Made by a program: the position numbers and the translations under genes. A stretch of 64,000 bases of DNA from Thereva unica. Taxonomy: Eukaryota > Arthropoda > Insecta > Diptera > Therevidae. The stretch spans positions 129,686,687-129,750,686 of the forward strand of contig OX465282.1 of assembly GCA_949987705.1 (NCBI GenBank), given 5' to 3'. Shown piece by piece: positions 47,774 through 57,899 of this stretch (position 1 is its first letter; every line of letters starts with the position of its first letter). The notes under the pieces are model-generated. The model did not search any database. It saw only the letters and a list, made by a program, of their open reading frames with translations, and was not told the origin of the DNA.

Positions 47774-48171
47774 ACTATAAAACGCTGAGTAAGATTTCTT
47801 TATTATACTTTTTTATTTATTATACTTTCTATGAACTGACTTTGATTTATAATTATACACCCCCTTTTTATATTTAATTCCATACCAATGAAAGAATTAC
47901 ATTTCAAAATTTTTATATCAAAGTTTTGTTCTAAATCATTTAATATTATTTCTAAAGTACTCTTACTTTTAGACAGTAATAACCCATCATCCACGAATTT
48001 AATTAGCAGTATTTAAATATTATTAAAATATCCAACGAACGTGTTCTGCGTGTTCTGAGGGACATGCTTTAAATCTATAAGTAGTTAGAAATGAAGTAAA
48101 CTTCTTGTTCCAGCATCTTGCAGATTGTTTTAGACCATATAACGATTTGATCAACTTACATACCTTTGATG
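47764..48171 (-). pseudogene. copia-B RT fragment and LTR remnant
   Basis: On the minus strand, entering from the TSD at 48171-48157, the frame reads VCKLIKSLYGLKQSARCWNK and KFTSFLTTYRFKACPSE, then after stops VDDGLLLSKSKSTLE, FDIKILKCNSFIGMELNI and IIINQSQFIESI. These are the SLYGLKQ, VDD and YLG-equivalent blocks of copia RT. At 47802 it passes abruptly into GAAATCTTACTCAGCGTTTT, a string shared with the LTR end at 57255-57275, so RNase H and most of the 3' region are deleted. The N-terminal half of the protein lies at 56284-57180. Confidence 0.85.
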
Positions 48172-48370
48172 GGAGTTTGTTTTGAGACGCCGACCGATAC
48201 GGACGCGCTTTTGATTCGCTCTCGGTATTAACTCGAAATCAATTCGAATTCGGCGATAAAGTGACTAAAGTTAGTGTAAATTCTTTGAAAAGTGAATGAT
48301 AAACAGGCGTGTGCTCCGCGTGATCGAAGCTCTCGACCATTTCTTGGATTGAATAGAGAATTTGTGATCT

Positions 48371-49421
48371 TTGAGTGAAAACACGGGGAACCCGCCGCAA
48401 TGGCAGACATTTCTAAACAACTGGCCAACCTACATATGTGAACAGATGAACACCTCTAATTCCAACCAGAAGAAATTGCTGGACTCTATGAAATCAGTGG
48501 AGAAAAAACTGGATACACTTGCAAAGGATTCAGAACGGCATGATGAAACCCTAAAGATTTTACGAGAAGAAAATCATTTTCTGAGACGCGAAATCGAGCT
48601 GCTGAAAAAGGCCCAAAACAAACAAATTGAGGAAAGTAGAAATAGTGAAATCGCGATCAGAGGAATCCCGCCGATGAAAAACGAATTTCTCATTGGCATC
48701 TTCTGCAAAATCATGGCGACGCTTCAACTGCGAGTTCCTGAGATAGCGGTGGACTCGATATTTAGACCCCAAACAAAAGACAAAATAATAGTGAAACTAC
48801 TCCGGCGCATAGATCAGGAAGACATCATAAAGCGAGCTAAACAAATCCGTTTGAAAGGCAAGGACATCGGAATCGGCTCGAATCCAGATGTAAACATCTA
48901 TGTACATAAACGAATCGTTATCTCCACAAATAGCCAAAATATTCTGCGAAGCCAGAAAAATTTGCACCGAATTTGGGATTAAGTTTGTTTGGAACAAGGA
49001 AGGGAAAATATGGATGAAGAAAAATGAGACCGATGCACCTCTCCGAGTGACCTCGCTGGAGGAGATCACAGAATTGCGAAACCACCTATCTGCGAAAGAG
49101 CACCACCCCGAAGCAACGCGAGAACAGCACCCATCAGAAAACGAGAGAGAGACGACGGCGTCTGCTTCGCACTCAATGGAGCTTATCAGCGAGGACGTTC
49201 CTACCCAGGCAATGGAGGTCCAAGACAACTCGAACCCGAGTGACGAGCTGCACTCCCCTCACCCCTCGAACGTCGAGCTGCACACCTCCCTCCCCTACAC
49301 CTCTTCATTCATCAAAACTTGGGCGATAGACATCAGGAGACCGCCGCGTGCTGCTAAACTGGCCGATAAAATGAACAGGAACAAGATCAACAACGGAAAC
49401 AACCGAAAAAAACAGTACTGA
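48371..49421 (+). pseudogene. LINE-Y ORF1 (coiled coil and RNA-binding type)
   Basis: Starts MSENTGNPPQWQTFLNNW. Residues about 35-95 are a heptad-like coiled coil (KKLLDSMKSVEKKLDTLAKD, then EENHFLRREIELLKKAQ). Next is a compact domain (NSEIAIRGIPPMKNEFLIGI) with the IRGIP pattern of RRM-like LINE ORF1 proteins, and PQTKDKIIVKLLRR. At about 48898 four extra bases (TGTA) shift the frame; the second half continues INESLSPQIAKIF, KFVWNKEGKIWMKKNETDAP and an Asp/Glu/Ser/Pro-rich tail to 49421. The protein would bind element RNA as a chaperone. No zinc knuckle is visible in it. Confidence 0.85.
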
Positions 49422-49439
49422 GCATCTGCGGAGGCGGAC

Positions 49440-49752
49440 TCTCCAAGGTCATTAGATTGTAATTATTTAAACATAGGTTTCTGGAATATAAATGGATTTA
49501 AAAATATTTTTAATTGTGATAAAAATCAACAAGATTTTATTTTGAAAAACGATATTCTCTGTTTTGTCGAGACTTGGATATTTAATACTAAATTTACTAC
49601 TCCTTTATTTTTGCAAAGTTACAAACATATTTATGTCTTAGCTCAGAAAGAACAAGGTGTAAAAGGAAGAGCAATAGGAGGTATTAGCTTATTTGTAAAA
49701 CATGAACATGAAAAGAATCTAACTGTGAATAAAATTGAAGCACCGCATATTA
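49440..49752 (+). pseudogene. LINE-Y ORF2 endonuclease, first part
   Basis: LNIGFWNINGFKN near 49467 is the first strand with its Asn. DILCFVETWIF provides the catalytic Glu, and GGISLFVKHEHEK follows. The frame is cut by a Helitron after ...IEAPHI at 49752 and continues at 51778 (IDIKINAEKYKV) in the frame expected if the Helitron is removed. This is the APE-type nuclease that nicks target DNA. Confidence 0.88.
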
Positions 49753-49951
49753 TCTACATCTATATCTATAAAAATCTCGTGTCACAGTGTTTGTTACCGT
49801 ACTCCTCCAAAACGGGCTGACCAATTTGCATGAAATTTTTTGTGTATATTTGGTAGGTCTGAGAATAGGTCGTAGGCTATTTTTTATACCTTTAACCAAA
49901 AAAACAGCTGCAAAATCCAAACAAAAATGGTAATTTTAGGAATTTTCACTT

Positions 49952-50098
49952 CATTTTAGTTTCAATAGCTTCATGGCCTACCTATTGTTTGACAAATGTA
50001 AAATTGTCATTAAATTGAATCATTACATTTAATGAAAATTTCAAATTTACGCAGCTGTCAAACAATAGGTAGGCCATGACGCTATTGAAACTAAAATG
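49952..50098. mobile_element. 147-bp MITE-like inverted repeat within the Helitron
   Basis: CATTTTAGTTTCAATAGC..CATGGCCTACC at 49952 onward is matched in reverse complement by GGTAGGCCATG..GCTATTGAAACTAAAATG ending at 50098. The arms are about 42 bp with a few mismatches and enclose about 62 bp. There is no coding potential. It may be a MITE inserted in the Helitron or an internal structural block of the Helitron family; flanks show no clear TSD. Confidence 0.75.
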
Positions 50099-51650
50099 AT
50101 CCATAGCGGCCGTCTCAAGAGGGCGGTGTACCACTTTCTTCACAACCACCTTGACATGGGTACCAAATGAAAGGGTATGATAAGTAGAATACAATAAGCA
50201 ATGTAGTATACAAAATATATCTTTAGATCCATGGCGGCCGTCTCAAGAGGCCGGATTACCACTTTCTTCACAACCACCTCGACATGGGTATCAAATGAAA
50301 GGGTATGTTAAGGAGAATACAATAAGCAATGTAGTATACAAAATATATCTTTAGATCCATGGCGGCCGTCTCAAGAGGCCGGATTACCACTTTCTTCACA
50401 ACCACCTCAACATGGGTATCAAATGAAAGGGTATGATAAGTAGAATACAATAAGCAATGTAGTATACAAAATATATCTTTAGATCCATGGCGGCCGTCTC
50501 AAGAGGCCGGATTACCACTTTCTTCACAACCACCTCAACATGGGTATCACATGAAACGGTATGTTAAGGAGAATACAATAGCAATGTAGTATACAAAATA
50601 TATCTTTAGATCCATAGCGGCCGTCTCAAGAGGGCGGGGTACCACTTTCTTCACAACCACCTCGACATGGGTATCAAATGAAAGGGTATGATAAGTAGAA
50701 TACAATAAGCAATGTAGTATACAAAATATATCTTTAGATCCATGGCGGCCGTCTCAAGAGGCCGGATTACCACTTTCTTCACAACCACCTCAACATGGGT
50801 ATCAAATGAAAGGGTATGTTAAGGAGAATACAATAAGCAATGTAGTATACAAAATATATCTTTAGATCCATGGCGGCCGTCTCAAGAGGCCGGATTACCA
50901 CTTTCTTCACAACCACCTCAACATGGGTATCAAATGAAAGGGTATGATAAGTAGAATACAATAAGCAATGTAGTATACAAAATATATCTTTAGATCCATG
51001 GCGGCCGTCTCAAGAGGCCGGATTACCACTTTCTTCACAACCACCTCAACATGGGTATCAAATGAAAAGGTATGTTAAGGAGAATACAATAAGCAATGTA
51101 GTATACAAAATATATCTTTAGATCCATGGCGGCCGTCTCAAGAGGGCGGGGTACCACTTTCTTCACAACCACCTCGACATGGGTACCAAATGAAAGGGTA
51201 TGATAAGTAGAATACAATAAGCAATGTAGTATACAAAATATATCTTTAGATCCATGGCGGCCGTCTCAAGAGGCCGGATTACCACTTTCTTCACAACCAC
51301 CTCGACATGGGTATCAAATGAAAGGGTATGTTAAGGAGAATACAATAAGCAATGTAGTATACAAAATATATCTTTAGATCCATGGCGGCCGTCTCAAGAG
51401 GTCGGATTACCACTTTCTTCACAACCACCTCGACATGGGTATCAAATGAAAGGGTATGTTAAGGAGAATACAATAAGCAATGTAGTATACAAAATATATC
51501 TTTAGATCCATGGCGGCCGTCTCAAGAGGCCGAATTACCACTTTCTTCACAACCACCTCGACATGGGTATCAAATGAAAGGGTATGATAAGTAGAATACA
51601 ATAAGCAATGTAGTAGACTCAATATACCGATTCATGGCGGCCGACGCAAG
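50099..51650 (+). repeat. 128-bp minisatellite array (about 12 units)
   Basis: GCGGCCGTCTCAAGAGG recurs at 50106, 50234, 50362, 50490, 50617, 50745, 50873, 51001, 51129, 51257, 51385, 51513 and 51637. Spacing is 128 bp with one 127 and a final 124. Units vary together at GTTAAGGAGAATAC compared with GATAAGTAGAATAC, often alternating, so blocks of two units have been copied. Minus-strand frames across the units are by-products, not genes. Diverged relatives lie at 28965-30260. Confidence 0.95.
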
Positions 51651-51777
51651 ACCCATGTTCTTTGAGGCATTTCATCTGTGTAAAATTCATATCTCGAAAA
51701 ATATTAAGTCAATGGATGGTTTTTATTGTTTACTATTGACTTATGGGTGCAGCGTAGGCGCACCGGGTCCCAGCTAG

Positions 51778-53294
51778 TTATTGATATAAAAATAAACGCT
51801 GAAAAATACAAAGTTGCTGCTTTTTATTGGAGGCCATATTCGCATCTAAATGGTTTTTATTTGAACACCATGGCTGAGAATTTACATGAAATGAACATTA
51901 CAAACAATGAGAATTGCAAAATTATTTGTTTGGGAGATTTTAATGCTAGAGTTGGGAAACTGAATAATGATTTGGATGATTTTATTTTCGATGATACAAA
52001 TTTAACTTGTATTAGAAACTCATATGACATCACAAATGTGAGAGGCACAAAGTTAGTGGAAATCATGGAAGATATGGGCTTTATATTACTAAATGGTCGA
52101 ACCGACTCTGACCAACTAGGTGCTTTCACATACTTATCGAGCGGGGGGAAAAGTACAATTGATCTTGCTTGGATAAATCAGGACTGTCTCTCATCAATCT
52201 CAGATTTTGAAGTATCAGATATTTCAGTAAATTCAGATCATCTTCTTTGTAAAATCAAAATATCAGAAAATTCTGTTATTGAAAAGAATAAAAGTGAATT
52301 TAACCTCAACTCTATTAAAAAACTTAAATGGAAAACAGAAAAATTCTTACAATACACTGATGCAATTGCGAGACAACCTAGTATTTATTTCAACTCTGAT
52401 AATTTGAACGAACTTGCAGATAATCTTTTGAACACTATAAAAAACTGTATGATTGAATCAGAAATGTTAGTGAATTCTTTTCCAAAGGCTAATAAAACGT
52501 ATAATTCTAAATGGTATAACAAAGAATGTGAACTCGCGAGAAAAAAAATTCGAAAATCTTACAAAAAACTTAGAAAAAGCCATTATGATGAATTAGAGTA
52601 TTATAACTAGAAAAAAGCAAAAAAAGAATACAAAAATATAACGAGGAAAACTAGAATATCTTATGAAAAGGACATATTGGAAAAAATGAGACACGTCTCA
52701 AATGGTCGTGAATTCTGAGCTACTGCCAATAAATTCTCGAACAAATCCAACAGACAAACTATAGAAATACCAAAAGGGACCTGTTACAATTTTTTCCAAC
52801 AAATCTATTCGCCCTCTCCTCGTATTCGCATAATTGATGACAGAAAATCACACGACATACTTGATAAACCTATTACAATAGCGGAACTAAATATAGTTAT
52901 CTCTCAGTTAAAAGTAAAAAAAAACCCTGGTCCAGACGGCATCCCAAATGAATGTTTCAAATATCTCTCACCAGCCAGGATACATTATATTTTGAATATG
53001 TTTAATGTCTTTTTGAGGGAGGAAAATATTCCAGAAAACTGGTGTGAATCTCTAATTAAACTTATCTATAAAAAAGGAGACAAGCAAGACCCTTCAAACT
53101 ACCGACCAATTGCATTAGAAAATACTTGTTTGAAGTACTTTATATCTGTAATTAAAAATAGTTTGTATAATCTGGCGGAAAAAAACAAATTGCTACCGGA
53201 AGAGCAATGCGGCTTTAGAGAGAAGAGGTCATGTATCGACAACCTGTTTGTACCTAAAAGCTGTATAGATATTCAACTAAATATAAACAAAAAA
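51778..53294 (+). pseudogene. LINE-Y ORF2: rest of endonuclease and start of RT
   Basis: Endonuclease continues with KVAAFYWRPYSHLNGF, CLGDFNARVGKLNND (catalytic Asp and Asn), DSDQLGAFTYLSSGGKSTID and VNSDHLLCKI (Asp-His pair). The linker is Lys-rich. In-frame stops occur at 52608-52610 and about 52718. RT begins with KNPGPDGIPNECFKYLS near 52925, then IYKKGDKQDPSNYRPIALEN and EEQCGFREKRSCIDNLFV. At about 53295 the frame is interrupted by an inverted-repeat element. Confidence 0.9.
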
Positions 53295-53330
53295 AGACGG
53301 GAAGTGCCATGGCTTCTCGATGGCACAGTA

Positions 53331-54682
53331 GACATGAATATGTCTTATCCCTGGGGTCTATTTGTTTCTTGTTCTTATTGGAAATCACCTTCTTGTTCTT
53401 ATTGGAAAGAACCCCTGGAGGGGGTCGAAAGGAATGCACACAACAATATATATCTGGCTCGCTTCAATACATACCCTTCAACCACCTTATCCTTTTCCAC
53501 AATGTAACAGAATACAAACACACGAAACGAAATCGTTCAAAATAAAAAAATGGTGCTTTTGCAAAAATTCTAAACGCGCCGCGGCCGCACCACAATCAAT
53601 CCGCAAACTGCGTAGTAAGAAAATTCCCTGATATCGATTCTGATTCCGCCCCGCTTCGAAAACACAAAAATATCGCGCGACGGACGACTCAAGCACACCT
53701 TTTCTAATGGGGCCCATCCACAGGCCAACTAGTTGTCCTAACTGAGTTGTGTTGTCACTGAATCGCATCGTGTGTGGGGCAGTTGGCAAACTGATTTGAC
53801 AGTTGGGGTTTCAGTTGGGATAAATCAAAATCTTTTAATTTTATGAGGGCGGGGTTTAGAGTTTGGGCAACTAGTCGCACTGTGTGTATTGCAGTTTGGC
53901 AAACTACTTGGATGAATTAAGCCTGAATTCGAAGAATATATTTTTTTGCAAGTTTATTTTGCATTATTTTTAATTTAAATTATGAAAGTTCACATATTAT
54001 TAAATTATTTTCATAATTTATACTTTTAGAATTTAATTTATGTTTTGAAAAATATAAATATTCATATTAATAATTAAAAACAATTATAATTAATCTAAAA
54101 AATCATCTTTCTCCAATTTTTATTATTATTTAAAACTTAGTCGCGGGTTTTCTACAATTTCATTTAACTTTCAAATTGCCTATAAAATATCGAATTGACA
54201 GTTGAAATATCAACTCAGTTGAAGCGTTTGTGGCAAAACAACAACTTTTTACATAACTCAGTTTGGACAACTAGTTGGATGGGCCCCATAAGCTGTTTAA
54301 AAAATCTCACACAAAGTAAAAAATCCTGGACACTTTTTCTCACTCTTGGAGCAAGAACTCGCAGCGATTGAACAAAAAAAAGCTGCTATGATATTGGACG
54401 CAAAAAAACTGCTAGCATAGCTTCTTGTTAATGTATGTGCTCGAAACAGTCATTTTGGCAAAACGACAAATATTCATGTCAAAAGAAATGTCTCGAAAAT
54501 TTTCTAACCTTAAGAAAGCTTTCGATAATATTTTCACCTAAAAATATGCAGAATTAAATATAAATTTAATTTGCTTCTAAAATTTATCCTAAAAGTATGC
54601 CAAACAGTAATGAGTCATGGTAACGATTTTCGTCTCCGCACATTCTTTCAAATAGACCCCAGGGATAAGACATATTCATGTC
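53331..54682. mobile_element. 1.35-kb inverted-repeat element in LINE-Y RT
   Basis: Perfect 34-bp inverted repeats lie at 53331-53364 (starts GACATGAATATGTC) and 54649-54682. They enclose non-coding DNA and a Harbinger-type MITE. About 36 bp to the left (53295-53330, including TGCCATGG/GATGGCA) and a few bases to the right are neither arm nor recognisable LINE, so the true ends may lie outside the arms. A 24-bp tandem duplication (TTCTTGTTCTTATTGGAAA) follows the left arm. Superfamily unknown. Confidence 0.75.
53705..54291. mobile_element. PIF/Harbinger-type MITE with TAA TSD
   Basis: Termini TGGGGCCCATCC (from 53708) and GGATGGGCCCCA (to 54288) are inverted. Pairing continues with AACTAGTTGTCC and AACTGAGTT, apart from a 7-bp insertion in the left arm. 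TAA flanks both ends (53705-53707, 54289-54291), the TWA target typical of PIF/Harbinger. The interior is non-coding and A/T-rich. The TIR differs from that of the Harbinger at 60086-62577, so that element is not its obvious partner. Confidence 0.88.
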
Positions 54683-54686
54683 AAAA

Positions 54687-56187
54687 CCCCTTATGGGTAT
54701 TTTCGTCGATTATCGTAAAGCAGTACAGTACCACACGATAAGCTTTTTCAAAAACTTGATAACCTTGGAATCTACGGTAAATTTGTGAGAACTGTTGCGC
54801 GTATGTATGATAGAGCCACGATCTCTATCAATATAAATGAAAAAACTCCGACAAAATTAAAGTTTTGAAAGGCGTTTTACAAGGCGATATCCTGAGCCCG
54901 CTCTTATACACACTGTACACAAGCGACTTGAAATTATATCTTATGAGTAAAGGCTATAAAGGTATCAAAGCTGGAAAAGCTAATATTTTATTAATAACCT
55001 TCGCGGATGACACTGTGATTTTTGCAAATTCGCCAACCGATGCCCAACAAAAACTCGACGACTTGAATTGTTATTGCGAAATAAACGATCTAATTATTAA
55101 CCCCGAAAAAACTAGCATTATGAATTTTTATAAAGGGAGGCCGAAAGCCCTGCGCCCTATTTATTGCCAAGGGAAGGTAATTGAATATGTGAAAACAGTA
55201 AAATATCTTGGCATACATTTTTCTAATTCAGGGAAGTTTAATCTACACGCGAAAGAAACAATTAAAAGGGCACAACTCGCGGCAGGAAAGGCACTGTCAA
55301 TCCTATCTGCGACCAAGTCTGACGAGTGGTCTGCAAAAAATGTATTATTTGACGCTTTGGTGAAATCTATGTTATTGTACGGAAGCGAATTCTGGGCTCT
55401 GCCCCACGCCAAGGAACTCGAAACCATACAAGCGAAGTATTTCAAGCGACTTCTCCACCTACCCACACCCCACTATTTTTTGAGAAAGGAACTAGAAAGA
55501 CTCCCTATAGAGTATTTCATCTGGAAAAGTATGTACAATTGGTGGATCAAGTTGCTGGAAATGCCACTCGATAGGTTGCCACGCCAATGTTAAGAAGTTT
55601 TAAAAAGTCACGCCGACGACAATTTAGTCTCTGATAATTGGGCGAAAAAAATTAAACTACAATTACATAGTATGGATAGGGAAGATCTCTGGCAACTACA
55701 AAATGTAAACGAAATCAAAAAATGTAGAGAGAATGTATTAGAGAAAATCGAATTGAAACTGAAATTAAATGATGTCGAAAGAATTGAAAATTCTTCGTAT
55801 AACTTACTGTTCAAACAAATTATAGACCAAGAATCAAACTTAAACAATTATATAAAGATGCGAAGTAACTTAGTTAGAACCAGACTGATAGCTCAACTGC
55901 GTATGTCGAAAAGCCAATGTACAGTTTTATATTTTGAGACCGAAAAGCACAAATTCGACGAAAACGAACTTTGCCCATATTATAACTCGAATGAACCAAA
56001 TAGTGTGTCACACATGTTCTTCAACTGCCCTATGTTCACATCGTCGAGGCAAAGATATTTGAACAATCTAATGACACGAGAACGCTCGCTGCCCGCACTA
56101 CTGTCTAACCTAACGGTTGAAAAATTAAATTATATATACTTTTTTTTCATAGAATACACTAAAACCAAAAAATTGATGGAATTTTGA
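54687..56187 (+). pseudogene. LINE-Y ORF2: RT palm, thumb and zinc knuckle
   Basis: GIFVDYRKA (first catalytic Asp) near 54698 is followed by a damaged stretch. From about 54865 the frame is good: LKGVLQGDILSPLLYTLYTS, LITFADDTVIFANSPTDAQQ (FADD pair), INPEKTSIMNF, VKYLGIHFSNSGKFNLHAK and ALVKSMLLYGSEFWALP. An in-frame TAA at 55591-55593 is followed by continuing frame, and a C-terminal CPYY..NSVSHMFFNCP matches a C-x2-C..H-x4-C knuckle with the second Cys replaced by Tyr. ORF ends at TGA 56185-56187. Confidence 0.9.
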
Positions 56188-56268
56188 ATGTAAAAGATTA
56201 GTAGCAAACTCCCATGTATACGGAGCAATTAGCTCCAAACTCATTGTATCTTATAAATAAAATAATTA

Positions 56269-57190
56269 TACATACCTTTGATGATTCTGCTTCGACACCT
56301 TCTGGCACCTGCATATATTTCTCCTCAGACAATTCACCATACAGGAATGTCGTTTTAACATCAAATTGTCCCATCTCATATTTTCCTTTGGCTGCAATAC
56401 TTAATAATAGTCTTACAGAGTCGTATTTGGTAGTTGGTGAAAAAGTTACCATGTGGTCTAAGTCTTTTACTTGGGCAAACCCACGAGCACACAGACGTGC
56501 CTTAAACCTTTCTACAGACCCTTTTTTATCCTTTTTCACACAAAATATCCATTTACAGGTGATAGGTTTCTTATCGGTTTTATCAGTTATTATCCAGGTT
56601 TTATTGTTTTTATGCGACTGAAGCTGTTCTTCAATGGCCTTCTTCCAAAATTCACAATTTCCAACATTCACTGCCTCCTCAAAGCTATTTGGTATTTCAA
56701 TCTCCATTACATTTGCTTCCTCATTTCTACGTTGTCTTGGTCGTAATACACTATCGCTGCGGTCCTCTACATCTAAAGTGATGGCTTCTGGAGGACAATA
56801 AGTTTCATTATCCTCTACACTATGCATATTGTCAGTGGACAGATCCGCCTTACTCTGTTCTGTAGGTAAAATCGACCAATCTACTTTATCTTCTTCTTCT
56901 ATATTAATTTGTGCGAAATTTTGTCTTTGTTCTGGGAAACTGTTCTCATCAAATTTGACATCTCTTGATACTGTTATTTTTCTAGTACATGGATCATACA
57001 TTCTGTAATTTTCTTGTTCGTATCCAACTAATATCATTTTAACACCTTTCTTATCTAATCTCTTCCTCTTCTCTTTTAGAAGATGAATGTATCCAGTTGA
57101 GCCGAATATTCGTATATCCTGTAAGGTGTATGTCCGCACCAGAGTTCATGGGGAGTTATATTTGGAGTTTGGCTAAATTATCTTCTGCTT
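56269..57190 (-). pseudogene. copia-B integrase C-terminus and RT N-terminal half
   Basis: The minus strand starts with TPHELWCGHTP (57155-57125), then in a shifted frame DIRIFGSTGYIHLLKEKRKR, MILVGYEQENYRMYDP and ITVSRDVKFDE (integrase tail). RT follows: FWKKAIEEQLQSHKNNKTW, KPITCKWIFCVKKDKKGSVE, RFKARLCARGFAQVKDLD, QFDVKTTFLYGELSEEKYMQ and VPEGVEAESSK. Coding breaks exactly at the TSD of LINE-Y (56283-56269); the continuing VCKLIKSLYGLKQ is at 48171. The first catalytic Asp (FDVKTTF) is present. Confidence 0.9.
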
Positions 57191-57303
57191 AACTACGCTC
57201 TTCTACCATATAATTATAATTATAATTGAACTCTGGAATAAAGCATCGACAAAGAAATCTTACTCAGCGTTTTATATTTTACACCAATAGGTTATGGGGC
57301 CAG
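57190..57303 (+). promoter_or_regulatory. copia LTR end and half-tRNA-iMet primer-binding site
   Basis: GAAATCTTACTCAGCGTTTT and TTTTACACCA end an LTR-like segment, followed by GGTTATGGGGCCAG (57290-57303). Drosophila copia uses an internal piece of initiator tRNA-Met as primer and has GGTTATGGGCCCAG at this place, so this is a copia-type primer-binding site with one base changed. The same LTR end occurs at 47802-47764 on the minus strand, so both belong to the copia-B family. Confidence 0.8.
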
Positions 57304-57447
57304 GTATCGTGGCGAATAACTTAATTAATATACATAATTTGTTATATTGAGTAAAAGAGCAGTGACGATAGAGTAAGAAAAAAAATATTACATTTTTTTA
57401 TATAACCTCAACAGCAATCGTGGAAAATAAAATAACCTCAATTCAAA

Positions 57448-57830
57448 ATGGAGGTCGTAAGTTCTATGAAAATTGAAAAGTTTGATGGTAGGAATTTCAA
57501 GCAATGGAAATTTCAAATAAAATATGCGATACGAGCAAAAGGATTAAACATAGATGCATTGAAGCCAGAAGTGAAGCGATGAGCAAGTGCAGTGGAACAA
57601 AGATCACGGAATGGCGATGTTTATCTTGACATCATCAATGAATTTTGACCAAATTGCCCTAATAGAAAACTGCGAAACAGCGAAAGAAATGATGAATAAA
57701 TTAGAAGCTATCGCACAAGTCCGAGTTCAATAAAATGATGGTGCATGAAAAATTTTATCAATACGTATATTACTCAAGGGACACCACAATGGCACAGCAT
57801 GTTTCAAAAGTTGAAAGTAAAAGAATTAAG
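57448..57830 (+). pseudogene. copia gag N-terminal fragment
   Basis: Starting at ATG 57448, 145 bp after the primer-binding site, 44 codons read MEVVSSMKIEKFDGRNFKQW, then KFQIKYAIRAKGLN, matching the FDGxNFxxWK start of copia gag. A stop at 57580-57582 and frameshifts follow; later pieces (IALIENCETAKEMMNKLEAI, then YQYVYYSRDTTMAQHVSKVE) keep the gag pattern to about 57830. It faces away from the copia-B pol at 56269-57190, so the two were joined by inversion or are two separate copies. Confidence 0.8.
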
Positions 57831-57899
57831 AGAGTAATAGGGGTTGTCGTGGGGGTAGTTTCCGATAAAGTTAGAGGGTTGACTTTATTTTTATTGAAT

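Larger units (their letters stand above)
49753..51777 (+). mobile_element. non-autonomous Helitron, 2,025 bp
   Basis: It begins TCTACATC at 49753, directly after A, and ends CAGCTAG at 51777, directly before T, as Helitrons do (5' TC, 3' CTRR, A|T insertion, no TSD). A stem GGTGC (51746-51750) and GCACC (51760-51764) with a 9-nt loop ends 13 nt before the terminus. Removing 49753-51777 joins the LINE-Y endonuclease in frame. It lacks RepHel coding sequence. Inside are a 147-bp inverted-repeat element and a 128-bp tandem array. The opening TCTCGTGTCACAGTGTTTGT block fits my memory of widespread insect repeats, which I could not check. Confidence 0.9.
48157..56283 (+). mobile_element. LINE-Y: full-length-like LINE with 15-bp TSD in copia-B
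   Basis: The element (48172-56268, 8,097 bp with its own inserts) is bounded by perfect 15-bp repeats TACATACCTTTGATG at 48157-48171 and 56269-56283. A GC-richer leader precedes ORF1 (48371), then ORF2 with endonuclease, RT and a C-terminal CCHC-like knuckle, then a short 3' UTR ending TAAATAAAATAATTA. Host copia-B RT codes up to the TSD on one side and resumes on the other. Without the two later inserts it would be about 4.7 kb, a normal LINE length. Clade is uncertain (Jockey/CR1/L2-like). Confidence 0.93.

Noticed and set aside
50268..51622. family of about 60-residue minus-strand proteins (MYSTYHTLSF...)
   Set aside because: They are identical frames produced by the 128-bp tandem units and have no independent coding evidence.
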